A DNA stretch of 64,000 nucleotides from Globisporangium splendens (GCA_006386115.1 VFIW01000127.1:1-64000), one strand, 5' to 3'; counted from the stretch's first letter, positions 31,642-43,288 are shown. The notes: a model not told the origin generated them from the letters alone. Translations and numbers: made by a program.

Positions 31642-32476
31642 GGCGAGCCGAAAATGTGCGATTCTGGTCAATTCGGCACTGACCGAAGTTCGCATTCGCA
31701 TTCCTGTGGCTGCAACTGGTTTCTTAAGTACGCGGCAACAGAATGATGGTCGTCAGTACTTGTTTTTACAAAGTTTGCTTTTCAAAATAATGCGGTCGAG
31801 AGTAATTACGACTTTTTGCTTTCGTAAAAACACATGTGCTGTTGTGTGTGTGGTGTGGCAGTCGGAGTGATGGTCGCTGCAAGTGATTGGAGGAGAAAAG
31901 TTGGTTGGGGCAGCGAGCTCCGCTCAGCGTGAATAGCGGCATCCCATTATTTCCATCGAAGAAACGGCGATTGAAAAGGTGGGCTTGCTTGGCTCTAGAT
32001 GAGGTGTGTGTGTGCAGGCGCCAATGGGAGCCCCCGTCCCTCTCCGAACAGCGGACGCAGCATCTGCACCAGTCAGTGGATGGTGTCGATTTTGCGCTCG
32101 TCGGGGTGTCAATAGCAGCGATCGACAAACGACCGTTGATGGTGAATGACAGCAGTGGATACGCAACACTTCCCAGCTCAATGGGTACTGCATCCCGCCA
32201 CAGAGAATACTCGGCTTGAGCGACAAAATTCAGTACCAGCTAGCGTTACGGCGCGAATGCAGACACAGCGACGCGTGTAGAGCGACCGCAGCAGGAGATT
32301 TATTGCGCCATTCACAGGCTGAGCAGCTTATCTGGTGCTGGTCCATGCGAGTTGGGCTGGACAAGAGGGGTTTCATACAGCGCTCCTGCACTCGTACTCG
32401 CAATAAATCATCATAACCGTGCGAGCCGAGGAAGACTAATGCGTGATGCTGCTGCTTGTTGTTGTTGATTGCACAG
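31642..32476. other. divergent promoter region between GatA and eL28
   Basis: About 830 bases between two outward-facing genes. A GCACAG just before the eL28 ATG (32471-32476) is a possible 3' splice site of a 5'UTR intron. No other feature seen. Confidence 0.45.
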
Positions 32477-32896
32477 ATGTCCAGCGATACTCTTACCTGG
32501 TTGTTGACGAAGAATACTTCTTCTTTCCTTGTCAAGCGCAACGGAAATGAATTCTCGACCGAGAAGTTCAACCTGAAGAACATCAACTCGCGCAAGTACT
32601 CTGGTATTGCGTCGGGCAAGGCCGTTGACCTCTCGTTGAACGACAAGAAGATCACCTTGACCACCAAGATCGCCAAGGCTGCGCGCAAGCCAGTCAAGGC
32701 CGAGAACGTCGTGCCTCTGCGCAAGGGTGCCCGTGGTGGTGCCAACACCATCCGTGCCAACATCTCGCGCAACTTCTACCGCCGCGACTTGAAGAAGGCC
32801 GCGTTGGCCAAGTGGTCGCTCCTGTCCACGGTCGCCAAGGTCGAGAAGGGTGTCCTCAAGAAGAAGGCCATCCGCAGCCGTCGCTTCAAGGCGTAA
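32477..32896 (+). CDS. RPL28: 60S ribosomal protein eL28
   Basis: A 139-residue basic protein of the large cytosolic ribosomal subunit. The eL28 pattern is clear from the start (LTWLLTKNTSSFLVKRNG) through FNLKNINSRKYSGIA, ARKPVKAENVVPLRKGARGG and a lysine/arginine-rich end. I chose ATG 32477 over the upstream in-frame ATG at 32456 because family members start with a short Met-Ser segment and because GCACAG directly before it looks like a splice acceptor. Single coding exon, strong G/C third-position bias fitting high expression. Confidence 0.95.
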   Translation: MSSDTLTWLLTKNTSSFLVKRNGNEFSTEKFNLKNINSRKYSGIASGKAVDLSLNDKKITLTTKIAKAARKPVKAENVVPLRKGARGGANTIRANISRNFYRRDLKKAALAKWSLLSTVAKVEKGVLKKKAIRSRRFKA

Positions 32897-33195
32897 ATGC
32901 ATCTAGCATCTCGTCCAGGACACTTTTCTTTTTATCTGAATAATGTATGATTATTCCGATTTGGTGGATTGATCCGAGACTTGCTGTGTTGAGTGGAACT
33001 CGAGTGGAAATAATGAAGATGGAAATCAAGACAAAGGCTGCGCTTTTGCTTTAGAACCCAACCTCGTTGTTATTCCCCGGTGTTTTTCTCTTTTCTCACG
33101 TTGATTTCACCCTACGAATTGCTTGATATCGTGTGAACCGAACAGTCGCGATCTCACGACCATCATGAATTGTGCCTCCTAGTCCACTCGCAAAT

Positions 33196-36002
33196 ATGGC
33201 ATTCCTGCGCGCTGATCCAGCCGCCGCGTCTTCTTCTCCGCCGTCGTCCTCGCTCCTCTACGAACTCCGATCGTCCAAGAACCTCATCGGGTCCTCCGTC
33301 GCGAAATGCGACGTCGTCGTGCCGCAGACACTCGATCTGCACGCGCTTCTCAGTGTATCATCCGACCATGCGTCCTACATTTTGGTCCCGTTCTCGGCGT
33401 CAGGAGAAGGCGCGTGCTATTTGAACAACCGCGTTGTTCCACTGGAAGGCGCCAGAGTCGTCCATGGAGACCGCCTCGCATTCGGGACGCTGGAAAATGG
33501 CTTCGTGTTTGAACTCACGACCCAAAACGTCTCGTCGTCTTCTTCGTTATCGCCTTCCCGACCACCAACTTCGGGAGGTCAACAGTGTACGTGAAACAAG
33601 TTTCTGCTTCTTCTTCTTGGCTGGCGCTAGGCTCTTTCGTTTGATCCACAAATTCATGCTGCATTTTTGTCGAAACATACGAATGCTGACAGGTTCTCAA
33701 TGGCCAGGCATCGTTCAGCGCCAACTACTTGTCATCGCGAGCGAGTCGTAGTCTTCGTGACACGAACGAGAAGCAGCAAAAACACGACGATATCGACGAG
33801 AGAGCCTCTCTCGGACTCGTCAGCGACAAAGAAGTTGACGAGGACGACGACGAGGACGAGTTGCCTGCGGTGGTGGAAAAACCGACGTCAACATCTCGAA
33901 TTGCAGCGCCATCTGCGCTGCCGACAGTAAAACCCGAAGACGCTCAGGATGACCAAGATGCTGAAGAGAGTACCGACCATCTCAATGATTCGCTACCAGG
34001 GTTCTCAGAGCCTGTTCGTGTCACTCAGAAAGCCAAACAGCCACGCCTTGCTTCCATCGTTGCACGCTCTCTGCATGACCCCAAGTCCGAAGCAGCAGCA
34101 CAACCATCGGTAGCATCGACAACAAAAGTGTCGCGGCAACGAACTGCTCTGCACCAACAGCTCATCGACTAGACGCTATAGCACAAGCGACAAGAGATCA
34201 CCAGCCACGCATTCGTGCGTTGGCGTCGCGGTATTCGCATCCAGCACCAACACCGTCAACAGCGCGCGGAACAATTGCGAAATCTCAAGCAAAAGCTCGC
34301 TCGTGTGCGTCGAAACCACATTTTCTTCAAATGGAAGGCGTGGGCTAGCATGACGAGTCAAGTAACGAGTTGCCGCATGGACGCTTTCCAGCAACGAAGT
34401 GGTTATCGAGTGGTTCTGCGAGTGTGGACGCAATGGCGGATTCAGCACCTGGTTGCATGCCAGCTTCAGCACGTGCTTTGTAGTATCTTTCGCCGCCGTT
34501 TCACTAAATCGATTCGGACTGCATTTCATACGTGGACTCGTCGGACGAAGGATCTCGTGGATCAGGAGAACTGGACACGCGCGCAGCGACAGCGCCAGCA
34601 CAAATGGGACCTGCACATGACAAAAGTAGCTGAAAAGCACTACACGCGGCACCACTTCAACCTGCCACTGACTCGCATCCTTCATACTTGGCATGCAATT
34701 TCAAAAGTGCAACGCAAAAAGCTGCGCATCCTGAGAACGATCGCATTGCGGGGATCCTCGAGAGTGAAGGCCAATGAGTGGAGGAAATGGGTCGAGTTGA
34801 TTGCCCTCACTCGTCATACTGCAGCAATCGAGTGCGAGCAGCATGCACGAGCACAGAAGCTATTCACCGAGCAGCGCAACAAACATCAACAGATTCACTC
34901 AGCGTTGCAGGAGCACCACGCACAAGAACTGCAACATCTTCACAATCAACTCCAGGAGAAGGAGGATGAGCTGAAACGTGCTGAATTCAAACAGCAGCAA
35001 CAAGCGATCGAACTTCAGACGATGCAGTGCCAACTCCAAAGCAGAGAACGGCAAAAGGTGACTGACTGGCTTGGTGGAGTTGATGGTTGCACTTTGTGGG
35101 AGCCGTGGACTGATGACCATATATTCGTCGTGTAGCGTCAACAGACGAATGCGTGGAACCAAAGCGTCGAGAGCTACTTTGAAAATGCGGTCCAGTGGGT
35201 GAGTTGTGTGATATTCAAGTGTGTGCAATAAGGTAACTTGGACCTTACCACATTGAGTGTATGGAGCAGTGCGATCTTCAAATTGCCCAGGCCAGTGCCG
35301 AGCTGGAGCAAATCCATGAACGATGTCGGCGCTGCACGCTTCCTTGCGGCACGGGTTGGTATTCATTCCCTCACTTTCTCTCTCCTTGTGCAAATCTCTA
35401 ATTGGCGTTTTGTATCAACTGCTGAACTTTCCGTGACTTTAGGTGCTCGTGGAGACGATGCTGGAGCAGAAAGTGCACAACGCGAACGAGCGCGTTGAGG
35501 CGCAGGAAGTACTGCTGACGCTTCTCAGGAGCTTACGTCCTCACCAGGGAGAGCCATCGACAGGAGGACTCTATGAAGATACCAACAACGGAGGTGGCAG
35601 TCACTTGGTACTGAGCAACAACGCCCAGTTTCTCCATGAGATGGTCCAACAGGTACGTTTGCCTCTATGCGCCTTCATGCAATCCTCTGGACAGCCCATC
35701 ACTAACTATGTGTCTCGTGCCTGGAATATTTACTGCAGCGCCTTACTCGACTGCACCAGTTTCTCAGTGCGATCGCGCAGCTTGCAGCAGCCCACGATGA
35801 CGGCGACAATGACCATCAGCAGCAACAGGCAGTAGACCCCGTAAAGCTTCGCCACAGCACGTTTCTCACAAACAGCATCCTGGAGCGGCAGAAACGCCAC
35901 GTCGAGGATATGACCATCATGCTCAAAGCGAGTCAAGTGAGTAGCAAGAGCACCACAGACACAGCGTCTTCGTCAGCACGACCACCAGCAGCCAGAGCAT
36001 AG
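33196..36002 (+). pseudogene. FHA-domain, Sfi1-repeat and coiled-coil protein with two in-frame TAGs
   Basis: Probable centrosome/basal-body protein. Exon 1 (33196 to about 33585) encodes an FHA-like fold (LYELRSSKNLIGSS, YLNNRVVPLEGARVVHGDRL, FGTLENGFVFEL). The next exon (from about 33690) has an acidic linker and then Sfi1-like centrin-binding repeats marked by spaced Trp (FVRWRRG, FFKWKAW, VWTQW, FHTWTR, LHTWHAI, EWRKWVEL), then a long coiled coil. Further introns include 35058-35135 and one starting at 35199; the last exon begins near 35740 and ends at 36002. In the large exon two TAGs 9 bases apart (34170-34172 and 34179-34181) interrupt LID..TL..HKRQEITSH; both would be Gln (CAG) before a C-to-T change. 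No GT-AG intron can remove them. The splices near 33585/33700 and 35350/35440 are not settled. Confidence 0.65.
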
Positions 36003-36076
36003 ATAAGCAGAAAGCAACGCATGCAACGTAGCGAACGGATTAAATAGCAAATATATATGAAAACGATGCGAAGTAC

Positions 36077-36469
36077 CTAAAAGTCCAGCAGCAGTTGCGC
36101 GAGGATCTGCTCGACGTGGTGCGGCTCGATCGTCGGGCTGTCGTCGACCATGGCCTCCATCTGCGCGCGGTGGAAGGCCTCGATCACGAACAGCCGCAGC
36201 AGCTCGCTGCTGAGCTTGAGCGCGTCCTGGCTGATCTTGGTGACGCGCGCGGCGCCACCCAGCGCATCAGCTGTTGATAACGACGTTGCGTGCCTGCTGG
36301 CTGACGCCCCAGCGCGCACGTCGCTGGAGCCGATGTCGTACTCCATCTCTTCGTCACTGGCGTCGTCGCCCGTGTCCTGCGCGCTGTCGGCGCCACCGCC
36401 GCCGCTCTGGTTGGCCTCCCACACGCTGCGGAACACATGGTCCACGAGGCTCGTCTTGAACGCCGCCAT
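36077..36469 (-). CDS. CENPX: CENP-X / MHF2 histone-fold protein
   Basis: 130 residues. The C-terminal ~60 residues match the CENP-X histone fold: TKISQDALKLSSELLRLFVI, then IEPHHVEQILAQLLLDF at the very end, as in the family. CENP-X pairs with CENP-S, at the kinetochore and, as MHF1-MHF2, with FANCM at stalled forks. The N-terminal half is longer than in animals and Gly/acid-rich (DSAQDTGDDASDEEMEYD). Convergent with the FHA gene, with 74 bases between their ends. Rad17 in the same window is another genome-maintenance gene, but the two are not adjacent. Confidence 0.85.
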   Translation of the reverse strand: MAAFKTSLVDHVFRSVWEANQSGGGGADSAQDTGDDASDEEMEYDIGSSDVRAGASASRHATSLSTADALGGAARVTKISQDALKLSSELLRLFVIEAFHRAQMEAMVDDSPTIEPHHVEQILAQLLLDF

Positions 36470-36743
36470 GATTGCTGCTGCAGAAATACAACAAGGGAAA
36501 CACTCGACAAGCGCAATTACGGATATGCTTTATGGTCGCATTTGTAATTTCTTGGAGAAACAAAAGTGGTGAGCTGCGGTGCAAGTTTTAACCGGTTTTT
36601 GTTTCTAGCAGCCCAAACCGGAATCCACAGCACAGTGACTGCTTGAGAATGTTGTTGAGCAGAATCAGTTAACCAGTTCTAATCTTGCTGGCTATTTGCA
36701 TGATTTTGGACGGTCAGTGTGATGGCAACTTTGAAAAGTGCTA

Positions 36744-36816
36744 GTGGAGGCGTTTCCTTGCGTCATGGTGGATGGAAACGCCTCCACCGTAAGCCCACGC
36801 ATGCCCTGGCTTACGG
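36744..36816. repeat. two adjacent perfect hairpins, possible non-coding RNA element
   Basis: First hairpin: 14-bp arms GTGGAGGCGTTTCC (36744-36757) and GGAAACGCCTCCAC (36774-36787). Second, sharing its border base: 9-bp arms CCGTAAGCC (36787-36795) and GGCTTACGG (36808-36816). A T-run follows near 36926. Lies between divergent CENP-X and the cyclase gene. I do not recognise a known RNA. Confidence 0.5.
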
Positions 36817-36944
36817 GTATTAGGCGATACACTGATAACGGACAACCACCGTCAGCATGTGGGTCGAATGGGACACGGTGGCGGCTTGGGGGCTCTCGAT
36901 TTGAGTCTCTGACACATGCTTGGGCTTTTTGAAGCACAATCATC

Positions 36945-38450
36945 ATGCTCTTTCGCGGCGTGTTCTACGTCGACGTCTTCCTCATGGACGACGCCACCTT
37001 CAATCTGCAGTTCCAAGAGAGCGGCGGCGACGGCGACCATAGCGGTGATTTTGACAACAGCAATGCGTCGCGGAGATCACCAACCTCACGCGGCCGTGGC
37101 TATCGTTCGTCCTCGTCATGGGCGACTCGTGCCTCATGGCGAGTTCGCTGTGGATGTTCCCGATGACGTGGGAGCTCTCGACACTCGCGCGCAAGTCCGT
37201 GGACCGCGGCGCGCTTCGCGAGCGGCTCGCAGCGTGGCGGTACTGCAAGTGGATTCACGTGCTCGCGGTGATCTTCTTCCTCGCCGAAGCAGGGTACACG
37301 ATGTATAACCACGGCGTCAACACGCGCGCGTATCGACTCGTTGTCAGCGGCAACATGCTGCAACTGGTTGTGCTCGTGTACGTGACGGTCGTGCTCGTCA
37401 GCCTCAAGTGGTCCGGTCGCAAGTACGAGACGGTCAACGGCGAACAGGTCGCGTCACCGCTCTACCGGCGCCTCAAGGGTATCATGATCGTCTGCGGCGT
37501 GTTCTCGTTCCAGTACACGATCGTGTCGCTCGTGCTGCTGAGCAGCCACTTCGGCAGACTCAAAGTGCCGCCGACGCTTGTGGTCGGCACGAGCACGCTG
37601 CTGTTCAACAACTTGGGCACGGCCGTGGCGATCGCCATCGGGTGCTCGCAGGAGTGCTTCTTCCGCGCGTTCCACCGGTACGTGCCTGAGGAATACGTCG
37701 AGGCGTTCTACGTCTCGGATCCGAGTCTGTGGCTCCATGTGGCAGGCGCGACTCGGAATCCGCCATTACAGAACCCCGTTCGTGTACACGGACATTGAGG
37801 CGTCGACTCAGTTATGGGGCTTCGAGGACGGCGCGATCATGAAGCGTGCGAACGAGATCCACGAGCAGATCGTACGATCCAGTCTCGCGGAGTTCCGCAG
37901 CTACGAGATCACGACATGCGGCGACGCGTTCTAGCTGGCGTTCCACATGATCCAGGACGCTGTCGACTTTTGCACGCACGTGCAGTTCCAATTACTGGAC
38001 GCCGCGTGGCCAAAGCAACTGCACGACCTAATCCTGGCCACGCGTCGCGAGAAAACCAAGGAGAAGAAACTTTTCTTCAACGGACTGCGGCTGCGCATGG
38101 GGGTTCACGACGCGCAACAGGTCGACGGCGTGCTCGTGAACAACATCCACCCGGTCACAGGCAAAGTCACGTACACGGGACTCTCCGAGGTGATCGCGAA
38201 TGAGATCGGCGACGTCGGCGTCGGCGGCCAGATCTGCGTCACCGCGCGCATCGTCGAGTGGATCCAAGTGTACGGGGCTCAGGCGCTCCATGTGCCCTGC
38301 GAGGTCGAACTCGTGGGGCAGCATCTGATCCCGCAACTGCAGTTGTCCATGGACGTGTACCAAGTAATTCCACGCGGACTGGAGCCGCGGAAGGCGATCT
38401 ACCGTGAGTATTGGGACGCGCGGCTCGAGACCATTAAGGTCGTGGAGTAA
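36945..38450 (+). pseudogene. membrane-anchored class III nucleotide cyclase-like gene, broken by two frameshifts and a stop
   Basis: The N-terminal part has several hydrophobic segments (IHVLAVIFFLAEAGYTMY, MLQLVVLVYVTVVLVSL, MIVCGVFSFQYTIVSLVLL). The C-terminal part is a cyclase-like domain: VYTDIEASTQLW with the first metal-binding Asp, TTCGDAF near the second, RLRMGVHDA and YTGLSEVIANEI. Three lesions separate the pieces: a missing base near 37073 (frame of DDATFNLQF to frame of EITNLTRPW), a +1 shift between about 37740 and 37790 just before VYTDIEAS, and TAG at 37932-37934 in TCGDAF.LAFH, which a CAG-to-TAG change would explain. Catalytic competence cannot be judged. An unrecognised short intron might account for the second shift. 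Confidence 0.72.
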
Positions 38451-38673
38451 AGTGTCTCGCTGCCGAGAGCGGATCAAGTAGAGCTATTTAACAGAAGGAC
38501 GCACAGCAAGCATGAGGGCACGTAGAGAACAGCACATGTAGCATACGACAATTGTAGCCATTTGTATACAAAGCCACACATACTGTTTTTATTTTTCTTC
38601 ATCTCTTTTGCTCTGTCAAAACTTGGTCACTGGTAGCTGCTCATTGCGCGGCCACTCTTCTTTCTGTCTGTCT

Positions 38674-39663
38674 TTAGCTCTGAGCTTGCAGGAACGACGC
38701 GACTTGGGCGGCCGACGGCATGCTCGGCATGGCACCCGCGACCTGGACGCACAACGCGCTCGCGGCAGCTGCCTGTTTCAGACTCTCCTTCATGCTCTTG
38801 CCCTCGGCGATCGCGACAGCAAACGCGCCACGAAAGCAATCGCCTGCGCCCGTCGTGTCTACGACGTTGTCGACCTTAAAGCACGGCTGGTGCACGACGT
38901 CAGCGTCAGCGGTGTTCGCAGGTGGCACGAACACAGATCCCTGGGACCCGAGCGTCACGAGCAGTGCCTGCGCACCCTTGGTTTGCATGGTGCGCGCGGC
39001 CGCAATCGCGTCTTCGGTCGACTGCACGTCTTTCCCAGTGAGCCGCGCCAACTCCGTCTCGTTCGGACACAGGTATGTGATCAACGGAAGCACATCGTCT
39101 GGGATTTTGCGGTCCTCGCCGCCAGAATCCCACATCACAGGCACGCCAGCATGCGCAGCCGCTTGCGCGACCAGAACGTTCACATACTCCGGAATCTCAC
39201 ATTGCAGGAGCACGATCGCCGCGCTCTGGATCGCGTCCACGAGCGACTCAGGCAATTGCTCGGGCCACGTCGCGTTGGCGCCGCCGACGATCACGATCGA
39301 GTTGTCACCGTCCGGGTACACGAACACGAACGCCTGGCCAGAGGGACACGCTGGTCGGCCCGCGAGCGAACTGTCCACACTCAGCGCACTCAGCGCCGCT
39401 CGCAGCGCGTCGCCGTGTGTGTCGTTGCCAAACTGGCACGCAAACTTGGTCTGCAGGCTGCACTCGTGCGAGACAAGGCGCGCCGCAGCCGCCGCCTGGT
39501 TGGCGCCCTTGCCCCCCGGCACGAACTTGCCCGTGTCCGGTCGATTCGCCGCGAAGGTCTCGCCGCGCACGGGGAGACGGTCGATCTCCACGACGATGTC
39601 GGCGTTCACGGAGCCCACGACGAGCACGTGGCGCACAGCAGCAGAAGAAGAAGGAGACGCCAT
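38674..39663 (-). CDS. RBKS: ribokinase (PfkB family)
   Basis: Intact 329-residue single-exon gene. Phosphorylates D-ribose to ribose 5-phosphate. PfkB signatures are present: the N-terminal GSVNADIVVEIDRLP and PGGKGANQAAAAARL, and the C-terminal DTTGAGDCFRGAF with the catalytic Asp. Length is near the family norm of about 310-330. Convergent with the cyclase pseudogene (223 bases apart). Confidence 0.93.
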   Translation of the reverse strand: MASPSSSAAVRHVLVVGSVNADIVVEIDRLPVRGETFAANRPDTGKFVPGGKGANQAAAAARLVSHECSLQTKFACQFGNDTHGDALRAALSALSVDSSLAGRPACPSGQAFVFVYPDGDNSIVIVGGANATWPEQLPESLVDAIQSAAIVLLQCEIPEYVNVLVAQAAAHAGVPVMWDSGGEDRKIPDDVLPLITYLCPNETELARLTGKDVQSTEDAIAAARTMQTKGAQALLVTLGSQGSVFVPPANTADADVVHQPCFKVDNVVDTTGAGDCFRGAFAVAIAEGKSMKESLKQAAAASALCVQVAGAMPSMPSAAQVASFLQAQS

Positions 39664-41990
39664 GATGGGGCTGATATCTTTGCTGCAATGACACGGTGCA
39701 ACGCGAGGAGGAGCTGCGCTTGTACCGAGAGCGACAGATTATCTCGACGTGTGGCTCAAGTCGGTTAAGTTGTGACTGCACCGAACACAGTCAGCTCTTT
39801 ATTAACTGGTTTCAATTGGAGTTGTCAGAAATGCTAACCGAACATTAACCGGCTTGTCATATGTTAAAGACACTGACTCATGCGAAAGCGAAGACGTATC
39901 CATTTCTTATTCTTTTGATGCGGAGCTGTTTGTTTGTTGAACGCCACATCCGCAATGTGCTTTGGCGCTATTGACACGCACACGTCGTGCATCTGTGGCA
40001 TACATACATGTATCATTTTGTGAGTGGAGTCGAGATCCATTCCAGTTGTCAAGACATCTTTCTCTGCGTTCTTTATCCTTGATCGACGATGTCAGTGGAT
40101 CGCGCCTTCCAGTGCAGTTTTGCTGCAGAAATAAGCACGAGTCAAAACCCGCGGTGGCAAATGCTCGCTGCAAGGTGGCACTCGTGTTTCAGCTTTCGGA
40201 ATTCGGTGCAGATGCTTCAACACCTGCAGTATGGTGGCAACCGTAATGCAGGTGCATACAGGTAGGTTGAGGATCCTGCACGTCGGTCTCATGCACAGGT
40301 CAACGTGGTTCAAGTGCATGTACCGTCTGACCATTCGCGAATCGAAATTGCAAAATGATCTGTTTGATTTTCATATGTTAGACGAAAAAGAGGTGGGATC
40401 TGCGAAGTTAACATTGCAAAACCAGGATTTTGCCGTGCCAAAGTAGTTTCCCAAATTTGTATCAAGCCCGCGATTTCGAAAATGTTTCGACAATCGAGCC
40501 TCTTTACGCAAGTGCATGCACTTGCTGGACTTCTCTCGAGTGCGCGTGAAAAACAGGTGGCTCGAAATACCGTAACCATGGGTTCAGTTAGTCAGACCTC
40601 CGCATTTTCCAAGTCCTTTTTATTATTTCGAGTCATTTGCAAAGTCTGCAAATGCGCCAAATGCCGTGTTGACTGGCGGCTCATTTTCGCAACACGTGCA
40701 GTGCAGTTTTGCTCCTGCAATACCAAACCAACTGGCCATGCGTGTGCATTTAGAAGCCCAAAGAAACGTTGATGGTTCAGCTTTCGAGTTGTTTATGACA
40801 CCAGACGTTTCAGCGCGCGGTCCCGTCCTGGTTTCTGCACGCGCTGCGCTCATCAGTTGAGTGCGTCCGTCCAGACGACAAGAGCTCCTCCCAAGCGCAC
40901 GAGCAAACGACGAGCAACGAAACCACGCCGCACACACACAATCAAAGGTCTCACTGTCTGTCACCTCACGCACTTTTTCCTTGTTTTTATGCGCCGAAAT
41001 CATGTGCAGACTTTGCTGCTGTCTTCTGCATCAGACGCTCTTCTCTGCTGCGGTGCTCACGGTAACGCTCCGCTAATATGTACAATCGATCCCACCCACA
41101 CTGCTTTTCTTTCCATAGATCTTGCATTTGCTTGCTTGTTTCCATTGCCATTCGTGCAAAAAGGACGTGCGCTTGCCTTGACTCACTCGCTTGCGTCTCC
41201 TTGTTCTCTTGACGTCCTGGTTTACTGCTTATTTATTTGCATCCGAGAATCGTTGGTCGGCAAAGCACGAAGTACGTGGGGATGAGAAGCTTTATGGAAA
41301 ATGGTTGGAGCTGCTTGCACGCCCCCCACAGAGTAATAGAAAGAAAATATGGAAATTACGACAAGCAAACCGCGCGCATCTTGGCTTGAGCTCCGCCACC
41401 ATTTCAGTATGATATAGTAACTTGACCGAAACGTGCTGGTGAGTCCGTCAAGGCATTACACACCAACTCGTTTCCCAGCAACCGCCTTGTGAGACTGTAG
41501 CCACCTCGGCTCTCTTGCGCACAAGCACGTCTGACAGGAAAGAGAAAAAAAGGACGGCGCTTTCAGTTGTCCCTCTCTCTTGCTCTCTCGCGTTCCGCCC
41601 CTCACTCGGTTCCCACCCGCACGCGCATAGTGAAACCAAGTGAGCGCGTTCGATTTCTGCAGCGGGGTGAGCAGCGAAAGCCGCACCCAAGTCAGGGTGC
41701 TGCACTGGACTTGTTGGACCATCCGCTCGCTCCCTTCCACCCGTCAATCCGTTTTTGTAGCGTCAAGTGATTGTGTGCGGGACGGCGCCGGTCATTCGAG
41801 GATTGACGAGGAACCAGCCGCACGAACGGAGAGTGAGTCAGCGGCCTGCCACGTGCCTTTGATTGCTCTTTCGGTGAACGCTCCGTTCTTCTTTACCTGG
41901 CTACCCTCAGCTGGTGGGGCGTCAGTCAGTATCCGAAAAGCAAGCGAGGTCTCACTCGACGGTCGGTTTGAAGAAGAACCAGAGAGAAGC
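39664..41990. other. long intergenic region, no gene supported
   Basis: About 2.3 kb. The longest ORFs (for example 40857-41285) have no domain-like pattern and unconvincing composition. Short degenerate echoes, for example TTCAGCTTTCG at about 40189 and 40777 and GCAGTTTTGCT at about 40116 and 40701, suggest an old duplicated repeat. The right part is presumably promoter and 5'UTR of the zinc-finger gene at 41991. Confidence 0.45.
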
Positions 41991-43288
41991 ATGACGAATG
42001 AACCAACTGGCTCTCACGACGATGTGCGGCGCAAGATCGGTGGCATTGCTGGCGGTGACGGCGACATGCACGCCACCCGCGATTCGGAGGTGGTAGTTCA
42101 GAGCAACAACGACGAGTCGGACGAAATAAGTCTCGCTGCGCGCATGCAGGACACGTACCCGTTCGCGTCACCCGTTGACGCGCGCACGTCGCATCGCATC
42201 GACGTGATCATGAATGACGACGCGACAGAGGACGACAACCAGTTCGAGAACCGAAACGACAACAACATCATCACTAACTCTGGTGGTGGGGAGCTGCCTG
42301 GGAAATCGTCCATCGCGTTCATCTTGGGCCGCAGCAACATGCGCGACAGCGAATATGAGAACGAGAGCCACGAGGACGAGGAGGAGGAAGGCAACTGGAG
42401 CGAGGTGTCCAGCGACACGAGCAGTCTCGGTACGGGTTACAAGGTTACGTGGTTATTGCATGTGTCGATTGTTGTCAACACTCACCTTGCTTGTGTTAAT
42501 TGGAATTTACCAGCACCGGCAGAGCTCCGCGCAACTGCACGTGATGCAGCTGTGGCTCATGTCAGCGGACAACGCAGTGCGGTGCCCTCGAGCCGCAGCC
42601 AAATTAAGAAATCGCGCATCTGCAAATTCGAAAACTGCACGCGGTACGTCGTGAACCGGGGCTTGTGCATCGGCCACGGGGTACGTTTTTTGCTGGCTTT
42701 TCGACTTTTTTGGAATTTTGAGTGGCATCGCGATGTTCTGATCCGTTTGCTTCGACAACAAATGTCCACTTTTGTGCGGATCTGTGACAGGGAGGAAAGC
42801 GCTGTGCGATGCCTGGGTGCACCAGCAGCGCGAAAAACCTCGGTGTGTGCTGGAAACACGGTGCGAAACCCAGAATTATGGCTTTTGCCAAAGCGTAACC
42901 ACGGTTATGCCAACTCAGCAAATTGCTTGTTTGTCTTGCTTATTGCATGCGCAGGAGGATCAACCAAGTGCACGATCGAAGGCTGCGACAACCGCGCCAA
43001 GTCGCGCGGCGTGTGCTGGTCCCACGGCGGCGGTAAGAACTGCAGCGAGCTGGCGTGCACGAAGACAGCGGTGTCAAACGGACTGTGCTGGGCGCATGGC
43101 GGAGGTGCGTGTGCTGGTTATGGATATGGGGGCTGCTGCATATGACAAGAAAGGCTCTAACGGCTTGACTGGTTACGCCACGTGTAGGCAAGCGATGCGT
43201 GGTGGAAGGCTGCAAGAAACCGGCGTACGAGCGCAATGGGAACCTTTGTTCACTCCATCAGCAGCAGCAGAACGGCCTGGCGTCTTGA
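41991..43288 (+). CDS. WRKY19-like Cys/His zinc-finger repeat protein
   Basis: Five exons (41991-42429, 42514-42680, 42791-42860, 42955-43104, 43188-43288), all GT-AG and in phase, giving 308 residues. An acidic N-terminal half (ESHEDEEEEGNWSEVSSDTS) precedes five repeats of the form C-x4-5-C-x(6-9)-G-x-C-x2-H-G: CKFENCTRYVVNRGLCIGHG, CAMPGCTSSAKNLGVCWKHG, CTIEGCDNRAKSRGVCWSHG, CSELACTKTAVSNGLCWAHG, and a last CVVEGCKKPAYERNGNLCSL unit. Such repeats are common in oomycete proteins annotated as WRKY19-like; DNA binding is assumed, not shown. Each repeat after the first follows an intron or direct junction at the HGGG linker, suggesting exon duplication. Confidence 0.82.

Noticed and set aside
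36813..36935. A tRNA-like or SRP-like RNA following the two hairpins
   Set aside because: No B-box, no SRP Alu or GGAAA motif and no cloverleaf could be drawn.
37118..37798. A self-contained membrane protein gene
   Set aside because: It is the middle part of the broken cyclase gene; the flanking frames join it to a conserved N-terminus and a cyclase domain.
40857..41285. A 142-residue ORF with basic start and hydrophobic stretches
   Set aside because: No recognisable pattern, no splice or start context, and it lies in a repeat-like intergenic stretch.
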